30,134 nucleotides of DNA. It comes from Saccoglossus kowalevskii (lineage: Eukaryota; Hemichordata; Enteropneusta; Harrimaniidae). This document shows, one piece after another, positions 12,001-24,000 of this stretch. Location of the stretch: NCBI RefSeq assembly GCF_000003605.2, contig NW_003113973.1, positions 7,174-37,307 on the forward strand. Reading direction: 5' to 3'. The first letter of the stretch is position 1, and the number at the start of each line of letters is the position of its first letter. The notes below the pieces were generated by a model. The model made no database searches. It was not told the DNA's origin and was given only the letters and a program-made list of their open reading frames with translations. The position numbers and the translations under genes were made by a program.

Positions 12001-15000
12001 GCAAAACTATTTTAATATTAGTGGAAGCTTACATATCAACTAATATAACTTTGCTGTTAGTTGAAAACCTGTAAAATGCATACACAAGATAATTTCAAGT
12101 GAGGTTCACTGTACATGTATGTTTCTGTCCTATTCTCCCACAGAACAGTGTTGAGTTACTACCAGAGTGATGGCTATAACTCTTGATCCAAATGAAACCA
12201 ACGTAACTTACCTTCCGCATTAGTTCTGGTATTAATGTAACTCTTTTGTGGCGATCTACCTCTGAAATAATAAGAAAAAACAATGTTATCAATAAAACAT
12301 GGTCATCAGAGAATCAAATCTAAAGTCAGTATTTTTACTGAGCACATATGGGCACTCATCAGCAGTACTCAACATGTGATGTAAAGATCACTGTATCTGA
12401 TTGGGCATGATAGCAAATTTATTGACCAATCAAATTAATTGTAACAAATATCAAAATTTCAAATATGGCAATCCTTGTGAGCAGTTTGCAGTGATCACAA
12501 ACATTCAGTGTTTTATTTATTCAGGTGTTTCCAGTCTATGCTTTCTGTAACCTTGAGAATAAAGTTGAAAGGAAAGTTCCAACGTGAAGATATGACATCC
12601 AATTATGATGGGTGGGACCTAAATTCAACCTAGAGTTGAACATTTCCACCTGCAATAACCTATACAAGATAGAAAGGACAAATCGGACTGGTTGAACATT
12701 TCTCGATTTCAACTGTGGTGGCGCAACTTACATACACCACTTTCTTCTGAGATACTTCAAGGTAATAACTGGGGGCAGTAAGCTTGAACATTGAACGTTC
12801 AAAACAAGCTTTGAAAAGGCAAGTATACCTGTTGTAAATTTAAATTTTAAGGAAGACTCCTTATCCCTGTATTCTTATTCTTTAAGGTACTGTAAAATTC
12901 TTTACTTTCACTTGGAATTAAGTTTCACTATTTTTGCTGCAGGAATGACTTAGTGAAAATAAAATCCAGTGAATATACCTGTTTTCTTGTGTTTTACATT
13001 CAACTCGCAAAGAAAGTGTTTTAAGTGAAAATTAATTCCAGCTAAAATAAATTATTTTATAGTATGTCCTTGTGTTGCAATTTCATGTAAACAAACAATG
13101 TATAGTTGTATGTCACATGAAACAAATATTAAACATGACACATTATGTACAAGTACAAAACAAATGAAAAGACAAAATTATACTTACTCCACGGGAAGTA
13201 CTTCATCTCTACCAGTACCATAGAAATCCCATAAAAATACAGCTTCACCAACACTAATCAATGCCAAGCTATCAGGTGTAAAGCAAAGTTTCTTCAAATT
13301 CTCAGAATGGCCTATGAACACCTGTTATGTAAAAATTACAATTCCTTTTTTTCACTAATTGTGGGTAAACTCATAGTAGCTGCTTACACAGCTATATAGT
13401 AAAATATAGTAACCATGTACATGTACTTTGCATGTATTTCAAACAAACACACAGCACCGAATCATCCAGCTTCATGTCACGGATTCCTCTTAACCACTGG
13501 GCATTCCCCCAGATAGGATGTTTAATAACCAAGCATATGACGTGCGGAGACCATGAAACCATTAGGGTAGACTGTCGGGCCATAAGGTTATCTTGCATAC
13601 TGCCCTCATGAGGGCAAGTGCTAGTAATCCTGTTGTGATCTGTAACTCGTTGCAACAAGAATACAGTGATGTTTTGCATGCATCGCGGATAGGAACACAC
13701 ATGACAGACAGCTGTATGTCACCTCTGACTGGATGCCCTTCTACTAACTATGAATGCCCTAAGCCTACATATCTTTGTTTTCACTACTGAGTGAGCAGAC
13801 AACCAAGGGAGTTAAACCCACAATCTCACTAATGCTGGGCAGACAAACATAGAAATAAATGTGAATATACAAGTCATTGACATGATCAGATCCACTACCT
13901 TAAATATTGCAGTTAAATACTGTGAAACCATTTATTTTCAATAACGTTTAATTTCACTATTTTGATGTTTTGAGCATATTCACTGTGTCTCAATTTCACA
14001 AATTTGTCAAGGAAACAATGAGTTTTATTGTTGTTTTAATACATACATACATACATACATACATACATACATACATACATAGATTTAATTTTAAATTAGC
14101 GTATATTACTTATCAGCGCAAATAGCTAAATTAAAACCCAGTGAATAATTAATACATCTACAGTAAGACAGAATTTGATATTACATATATATCAACAAAA
14201 CCTGTCAACAAACAATCAATCCTTTGATTGATCTGACTGGTAGGTATTAGAGTTAGTTACCCAAACAGGCACAATTTTGTAAATAACTTTGCATTCAAAT
14301 ATTGTGATTAGCCCTCCAGATTTGTGGCAAACATGATGCTTGAACCAAAAGACAAATTTATAATCAATGTTTGGTATAACTTTTACCTGGAAATTGAGAT
14401 CCAGTCTCATATGATAGTCCCATACTTTGACTACTTTATCACCAGCTGTGGATAAATGCCTGCCATCAGGGGAAACATCCAAAGATGTACAGCCAGTTCG
14501 ATGTATGTTAGATATCTAAATAAATAAAAATATGAATATTATGTTTGACTTTAATATACAACCATATTTGCAAACATCTCTGATAAAATATTTTTTTTTG
14601 TCTATAATTCCAGAGGTCTTCAAATACAGCAATTACTGTACATCATTTTTTTTTGCAAGAAAAAAAATTTCGGTCAGTGAAAATAAGTCATTTTGTAGCA
14701 GTGATAATTTCCCTGGAGCCCTATAACACAGTGTCAGTGAATTTAGCAAAATATTGTCTTTATGAATGCCAACAAAAATTATATAATCATAGCATACAAT
14801 TGACAATTTATGAAATACTAAAATAATGAATATAATAAATGATATACCTCACTCAAGAGCCTTCCAGTTCGGGAATCTAGTTTGAGCAACCTGGAAGATG
14901 ACGTCACAACCAGTAAATGTCTTGTTTTATGTGGTGCATAACAAACTTTAACAGCAGTATCCAACGTTGTACGTTCAATTCCTGAGTTTATACATGTGAT

Positions 15001-18000
15001 ATCAACACGTACAACCTATGTACAAAACATGCAAGTAATGGGTGAGTAGATTTTCAAATAGCAAGTGCACCAAATGTATGACTGCTTACAGCCAGAGTAG
15101 ACGGGAAGGAGTAATTCAACATTGTAACTCACAAAGATTACTTACAGATGTAGAGCTTTCAGTAAATCTTTTTTAACAATGATGTATCCAAAATACTAAA
15201 CCACACAATAACATATCAAGAAAACCATGTAATGACCAGATTTATTCACACTGTGTCACTTTTCATAAAAAAAACTGATATAAAGTTATGACAGCCTACC
15301 TCATCCAATGATCTTGCATCTACAATGCTAACAGTAAACTCAGTGGGTCCAACAAATGCTAAATGCTGTCCATCCCCACTCACAGTGATGGCATCAGGTC
15401 CATACCCTTCTCCTTTACAAACAGTGTTGCCAAGCAACCGCATCATCTGATAACCACTCTCTACATCATATAGTGCTATAGATCCCAGAGCACCACAACT
15501 GTACAAGTAGTTGCCATTTGGTGAGTAAACAAGACCAGTAACTTTACCACGGTGCTGCCTGAAATTTAAGACATCAAAGCTCTCATTATATATCACTGAT
15601 TGTACATATACAGACATGCTCAATAAGTTTTGTAAAGCTCACATACCGGTACTATCATTTTGAGTCACAGTATTGGTACTTTACCTGTGCTCTGCTAGCA
15701 GACTTGTTGTGGAGACATTAAAAGCTCTGACACACCCACTATCAAATCCACAAGCAAATACTTGTGAAGACGGGTGATAGATGATAGCACATGGACATTC
15801 TTTAGGTGCATTGAAATCGTACAACTACATAGAAAATAGAAAAATGTGTTTCATTATTCAAAGCATTTATGGTTCTTAGAAAGGAGCAAACTGTACTTCA
15901 AAAATATTATTGGGTGTAATTTACTATCAATCTTGGATTTTACCCAGGGTTGGAATCAACCCACAAGCTGTCTCTAGCTGTCAGTTGATTTTAATTATTT
16001 AAATATTCTTTTATTCATCAAATGTTAAACACCTCACACAGCTTCAACATTTTCAATACTACCGGTATTCAAAAATACTAGTCTGAAGAACAGACCATGA
16101 TGATCTCACCTAACCAGAAAACATTTTTAAATTATTTTATTTTGCTGAGGTATATAAAGATTGCATTAAATAGTAATCGTGCTAATCTCACCACACATTT
16201 CTCATTGCAGACCTTCCAAGGAAAACAAAAATGGTGATACCTTCACAACAACATTCTTATTTGAATTTGACAAGGTTTCTGTGTAAACTTTTCACAATTG
16301 CTGGTGAATTTTTAGGCTGAGAAAACACAAATATCTCTGTTTCTCGCTTCCGCGCGCATTATTTTGAACTGTGCGCCTCAAACGTTTTTTTTTCTTTCTA
16401 AAGCATTCCAAAATGCTTTTGTACTTGCACTTGTCTCAAATTAACCCCATTTTAGCTCAGCATTCAAAAAAAAAAAAAAAAAAAAATTGAATTTCCATAA
16501 TTCCATAAAACGAGAAACAGAGAATTTTTTTTTTCCTGGCCTTACATCATCTTTAATATTTTTTTATATCATCTTCTGTGAGGTCAAAATACTAAAATAT
16601 GAATAATATACACATATTATTTCACAAATGAATGAAAAATGACATATGTGACAGACACTGATTCAGAAGTTCTGCAAAAACGCCACCAACAGCAAATTCA
16701 GCCAATACTTCAAGAATGCTACACAATATTAAAGTCACTCATCAAGACTCACCCAAACACTTGTGACAGTTGTTTTTTTTTCCAGCAATGTGACAGCATC
16801 TCTTCATTTCTGAAAAGTATGAATTGCAAGATAGGGGTACTATACTTACCTGTTGTAAAGTATCCAGATCCCAGACTCTAATAGTATGATCATTAGATAT
16901 AGTAGCAATATGTCTCCGTAATGGATCCACAGTGACAGAAAGGACTGTATCTGTATGGGATCTCATTATCGTTGTGTATTTTCTAGTTGATATATCTAAG
17001 ACACCAATATTGCCAGTCACAGTTCCAGCTAGTATTTGTAAACCATCCACTGTGATATCAACAGCTGATACTGGGCCTTCATGTTCTGAAAACGAAAATG
17101 TACATGTCTGATATAAGTATGCTGTGTATACACAAAAATTGAAATGATATATCGTGTGTGTAAGGCACATGTCAGTTGGAAGCACACCAACTGAAAACTG
17201 CCATTTACTATCTTAAGTGAGGACAGGACATTTACTATAAGCACATGTGGGCACAGACACTGTATCACAGTAAGGTTGTGGACTGCACTTGATTAAGAAT
17301 ACACAGTATGTGATATGCTAAAGCATATGTATATATGCTAAACAGATATGCTAAACAAAATTTGAACAAAAATATGTTTTAGTAGTGTGAATAACAAATA
17401 TATAGTCATTATTCAGAGAACATGTGTTAATTTTACTAACCAGCTTCTAGGAAAACACTGGAGAAATCCAAAGGCCAGAGTCTAAGATATCCATCATCTG
17501 AACCAGTGACACAGTATGACTGATTCACACAAATAGAATTAATAGCAATTCCAACTCCTATAGAGAAGTACAAACCACAGAGGATCATAATCATTCTTTA
17601 AATACTGGATTTAAAATAACGTGTTCAGTGAATGAAAGTAGTCTAGCAGTTGTTCAGTATTGTATAACAGAACTCATATGGTGAAGAGTTTAAACATCAT
17701 TTTACACTTTTATATGAGCAAAATTTGGACTACTTCATAATACTTCAACAGGGCAATTAACTATCGGTACACGTATTCAATAAAAACAATGTTGGTGGTG
17801 CAAGGTCATTTTTCTTCTCCTCTAGGTCATCAAGTGATTATTAAATGAATAGACAACTTTGCTACATTACTGAGTTTGTACAGTGTCATTCTGTGATTGA
17901 ACTAGGAAGAGGTAATTTCATAACAAGTCATCCATGACAAGTTTTATTAGAATGTTGCCTCTCATCTTTCAATCTACCTATATGGATACCAATAACATGT

Positions 18001-21000
18001 TGTTCTGCTCTATCAGTGTGTATCAATCAAAAAATACATTCATTTTTTATAAACATTGTGTAAACGTTCAAAGGTTATCTAAAGAAGTTGAAATATCAAA
18101 ATCTCTATGTATAACTAGCAACCAAAAACTCAGCTATTCTAAAAAGGAAAGACTTCAGTATGCTGTGTGATGATTTTGCTCGTTCATGTTCCAATTTGCT
18201 AGGATTGTTAATTTCAATTGTTTGTTTTTTAAAGGAACCATTTTTACCACAATCCGTAGCTCCAGACAACCTTCAGGCAATGTGTATAATGGAAAAAAAG
18301 TTAGTATTTGACTTTAACTATGCAATCTGCATTTTCGATCTATTGAATATGCACACATTAGTACACACTCATTGTACAAATATATGTTGCGTTTATCATA
18401 TTAACTGTTATGATCTAGTCATACCTGTATGGAATGTACCTTTCTCTTTCCTATTCTTATCCACAGGAAGTAGTCTTCTGACACGAATAATTGATACTCT
18501 TGCATAGTCTATTTCAAATATATGACCAGACTTGGTACAAGCATATCTGATAATAAATGCACATTGAAAGACGTTATAAGAAAGAAAATGCAGATAATTA
18601 CTATTGAGCAAAGATCAATGTAACCTTGTAGGTACATGTACCAAGTGAACATCAATGCAATATTAGATTACAACTTACATGATTCTATCTGCTGGATCTT
18701 GAGTTGGTTGGAAGGAGGCATCAAAACATACATCATTGAAGTCGGCTGTATGATACTCTCCCAGATTAATGGGTGCAGAACGCAGAGAACCATTCCGTAC
18801 ACGCCATAAGCGTACATTATCACGACCACATGATACCATCCTATTGAGGTAGTAGAAAAAACAGTTAACAAACTGCATTTTATTTTAGCAAGACTGTTGT
18901 AACAATTAATTATTTAAAGCCACAATTAACTCATTGCTGCAAAGTTCTTATACTGTTATACAAACAAAATGTGCTTTTTCAAACGTGTACCGTATTTTCT
19001 CTATTATGAGATACAATTTATAATATTTTTCTGGTCAAAATAAATTATCAATAGACATTATTCGTAAACAGTTACCATAATTTTGTTGAGTGCGACTAAC
19101 AAACGCAAATTTCTTTCCACCCTAACCAAAAATAGTGTTACATTCTCAATCACCATCCAGTCCACTGTTCCAAATACCTTGATTTCCATGGCCATAGGGA
19201 ACCATGAACATTAGAGAATGGAACAACATTGTGTCTCACTCTCTCAACGAGATCTCGACAGCCATTTCCGCACAAGGTCTATTAATGATCTAGCACATCG
19301 TCAATGACAACTTACCGTGTATCATCAAAGTTGGCAATCTTCATTCTAACAATGTCAACATCTGTATGGGCTTTAGCCATGACAGTCACCTCACCACTTC
19401 TATTTACACGTGATGTATTCCATACTACAACTAACTGTTGAAAAGAAAACATAGACATTTAGATGTTTGGAAACTAAAACCAGTTATTGAAGAATTTCAA
19501 ACATACAATGTATACTGATAAGAGAATATAGATAATAATTTTCTTGCATCGTGATTGTTGGCAAGCCAAATTCAGTAACACTGTGACTGAACTTTACATT
19601 CATGCATACCATGTGTTGTTTAACCCTGCCTTTAAATTGCAAACAATGTAATCTTTCTTTCTATTGGGAAGTTATGTACCACACTGGTGACAATTAGTAA
19701 CCACAATTAGTTATTTGTTGTACTGTTTTAAGAGTGGTTGTTCGTTACCATTCAATGTAGTGCCACTAAGGGTATCCAGAGTATCAAGCAACATGATTTA
19801 CAATTCCAATGTGCCCCCCCCCCCCCCAAAAAAGATTGGGCTGTTTTTTTTATTAATTTAATTGGTAGAATCATCCTTCAGGTAACAAAGAAATAAAGTA
19901 ACACAAACTGACAGCAAAGTATGCAATGAGAGCTAAACATGACACAGTGAGTACTATATATTAATTTATACATAAAAAATAAACTCTACAGATATGACTT
20001 ACATTTTTACCATGACCATCTTTTCCAACTCCACAAAGAACACCACCAGTATGTGAAAAACTATAAAAATCAAACATTGATGAATGATGAGAAGATTGAT
20101 ACAACAAATGCATGCGGTATCCTTACAAAACCCTTACTATTGGTGTATACATGTAAAGCCCAGCACTGCGGATAGGGAGGTGGATTAAAAATAAAGAAAC
20201 TTACTATGAACTAAATTTCAAAACACACCAACCATCCAGGGAAACTTACGTAATCATTGCATTGCATAGCTAGCATGTTATTTTAGCTAATTTACCTAAT
20301 CTGTAATTTCGCTAATTCAAGATGTAGCTAATTTAACAGAAAGTATATTCTCACAGGCAGATAGTCAACACTTTAGCTAAATTAGGATTTTGTTAATTCA
20401 TGCTAAGAGTCAAATTCACTAAAATTGCATGCAGCCATTTCAACGTGTTCTACAGTATTTAAAATTCACATTTTGTAACAAGGTAGGATGCAGATAATGT
20501 GTACAATACTACAAAATTACGACATGCTACAAAGTAAGTATATACTGTAAACTGCTTTAATTTTGAGAGAAAACCATTTCTGTAAATTCCATGATTCAGT
20601 GAAAATTATGCAATTTTGTAGCAGTGAAAATTTCTTCTACAAAATTTTGTTTTCGCAAATATCATAAATTATCATATCACAAAAATTCCTCGTGGAAAAA
20701 ATTAAACGGATCACAGTACATTAACCAATTGACATATGACTATCCAGAACTGCTATTAACTCACCTAAGAGAGAAGACAGAATGAACATGTGTTTTAAAC
20801 ATAGCAAGGCATTCCCCAGTATTGAATTTCCATACTCTGACCACACTAAGACGTCCTGTCTGCGCCGATGCTAATAGTGTAGTACTACCATTGAACGTCA
20901 ATGCAGACACCTATAAAAACAAACAAAAAACACTATAATGTAAACTTTAGAGAGAGGAGATCTAAGAACCAAACCATGCCTGATGAAGAAGACCTGACTC

Positions 21001-24000
21001 TCCATTCTTGATTCAATTTTCAATTTTAGGCCTCATAGGCAGAGGAGGGTTCAACGGGTGAGGAAGTGGTGAGGAGTGGTGAATCAGGTTTCAACAATAT
21101 TATGCCTGATGAAGAAGACCTGACTCTCAATTCCTGATTCAATTTTCAGTTTTAGGCCTCGTAGGCAGAGGAGGGTTCAACAGGTGAGAAAGTGGTGAGG
21201 AGTGGTGAATCAGGTTTCAACCATACCATGCCTGATGAAGACCTGATTCTCAATTCCTGATTCAATTTTCAGTTTTAGGCCTTGTAGGCAGAAGAGGGTT
21301 CAACAGGTGAGAAAGTGGTGATGAGTGGTGAATCAGGTTTCAACCATATCATGCCTGATGAAGAAGACCTGACTCTCAATTCCTGATTCAATTTTCAGTT
21401 TTAGGCCTCGTAGGCAGAGGAGGGTTCTACAGGTGAGGAATCAGGTTTCAACCATATCATGCCTGATGAAGAAGAACTGACTCTCAATTCCTGATTCAAT
21501 TTCCAGTTTTAGGCCTTGTAGGCAGAGGAGGGTTCAACAGGTGAGGAAGTGGTGATGAGTGGTGAATCAGGTTTCAACCATATCATGCCTGATGAAGAAG
21601 ACCTGACTCAATTCCTGATTCAATTTCCAGTTTTTATGCCTCATAGGCAGAGGGTTCAAAGTGAGGAAGCAAGCAGGACAGGCATTACAGGAATGGGGCT
21701 CAGTGTCCATCATTGGTTCTTCCTTACAGTACATAAGCAAGAATAACTGAGTATTACCTTATCTGTGTGTCCAATAAAGAATCGTTGGTGTCCATTAAAT
21801 GCATCCATCGCTACAATCACACCATGACATGGGTAGACAATTGTTGTCCCATTTTTACTCCATAAAGCCTAGAAAACAAGCAATAGTCACATTATTTTTC
21901 TGCTTCTGTACATCACCAGAAAATAATTTCTGGGATGGACATGAAATTCAGCAAAGTGACTGACACAACGAAAACACCCCCCTCCCAATTGCAGACAGCA
22001 TAACTGGAAACTAGTCTATTGATTCATCACAAAGATGACCATTCCACCCAAAAATAACTTTATTTTACCATGAAATACCATTTTTAAAAAAATGAATTGT
22101 AGTAAGATATAGAGATGCCTATTGAGAAAATACATGAACGCATGAAGATCTACATGTACTACTTGAATTACGTTTTGACTCTAGGTGGAGCTAAAAAAAA
22201 CATTTTTTTAGATTCAATGGTGGTGCTGAAACATTAGTAAGTAAAAATAGTATATTGTGTCCAATAAGTCAACAACACTACTTATCAATAACTCACCTCT
22301 CTGTAAGTACTTCCACCAAAACCTACAATTCTTTTTAGACTCAGAATAGGATCAGGTTTTAAAGTCTGAAAATAATAATACAATGCAAATCACGGTGGGG
22401 ATGAACTCAATATGCTTAGACCATTACATCAAATGGTGAAATAGAAACTATAATAAAAACGCACAAAAATGTGAATTTACTAATTCGTCTTAGTAAATTC
22501 GTCTAATATGCTAATAAGAAATTGCATATTTCTAAATCTTTCAATTATTAATGGACATTATTTGCAACGTTCACATCACTAAAAGTGGAAGATACATGAA
22601 ATCACCCCCCCCCCCAACAAGTAGGGTTCCATTCTCTAATGTCATTACATCTCATTGTTCCCCTCGACATGAAAACTATGGTATTTTGGAACATTGAACA
22701 CTAACTGAGAGGCTCAGGATTAAATAATGTGATGAAACAACTACAAATGAAATTATTAGGTTCCATCTCAAAATATTTGTACAAAACTTTTGAAATTATT
22801 ATATTGAAAAATTATAACATGCTTAGTCATAATTTAGTCATCTGTAGATTGTGTTGGTTCCCCGTAACTGAATAAGCTTACTTAAATATCAAACTGAATC
22901 AAGATGATGAACTATGAGCAACTTTTTCATAGTGATTATCAGTGTGAGAACAGGAACCCTGGTACAAATAATTATTGCCTAAAATATTATTATTTTATTT
23001 TAGCTGGAATTAATTTTCGTTGAAAAGGTGTTTTGTATGGAATTTATTTTCACTGATTTTTGATGAGTTGAATGTAAAATATAGGAAAAAAGGTATATTC
23101 ACTGGATTTTATTTTCACTGAATCATTCCTATAGCAAAAATAGCGAAAATTAAGTAAAAAGTATTTTACAGTACCGTACTCAATATCATACTACTTTGGC
23201 ATGTCCTACTGACCAAAAGCGATTCTAACTAAACTCAGTATGAAAATCATGATTCTGAATTAAAATAAAGGGTAAATCCCTATATTGTGACACTGACCTT
23301 GTAATCCCTCTCTCTACGCATAGATGGTCCACTTAATTTAGTAGTAGTGACCTGTAATATATAAATTATGGATACATGGAACATTACACATGCCAACTAG
23401 AGCAGAATAATTGTTACTGAGATAACAATGATGTTTAATAGCAGTAATGATAGCGAAGACTATTAGGAGTCTCACGAATTGACAGCCGAAATTATTTCAG
23501 AATTAACCACATGTATGTCTTTTTCTTTACTGAGATCATTAAGAATCACTTCATCAAAGTATCTACAAGAAGTGATTCTTTGGTGCACAACATGAAACTG
23601 TACTGCACCAAAGAGATGGACGAGGCGATTGCGCCATGCATACCAGCGTGCATCATCTAACATGTTTCACACTCAAGATAACAAAACACAAAAAAACTGT
23701 TGTTGAAGTACTTAGAATGTAACATTTTGAAAAACAATATTTTTATGACAGTGCTTGTTCACAAACTTCAAATAAGCAAGCAGCGTTACTGATATAATCG
23801 AACAACATATCTTCGCACTTACATCAGTGATAACCACATATTGTGTATCGATAGTTTGGAAACTTCAAATTAAGACAAGAATTCTTAGTAATTAATAAGA
23901 CATTTTGTGCACACAAAAGCTGTCAAATTTATCAAAACACGAAAATGTATATATAAAGCAGGATATTCTTACCAGTCCTGTTTGATCATCATGTCTGTGT

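Noticed and set aside
13392-13700. Minus-strand open frame of 102 codons
   Set aside because: No WDR90 similarity and not needed for the frame; it overlaps a possible SINE-like remnant.
18160-18507. Plus-strand open frame of 115 codons
   Set aside because: It overlaps exon 13 in antisense and otherwise has a random composition rich in Cys/Leu/Ile.
21549-21746. Open frame at the end of the 126-bp array
   Set aside because: Repeat-derived; other units of the array have stops in the same frame.
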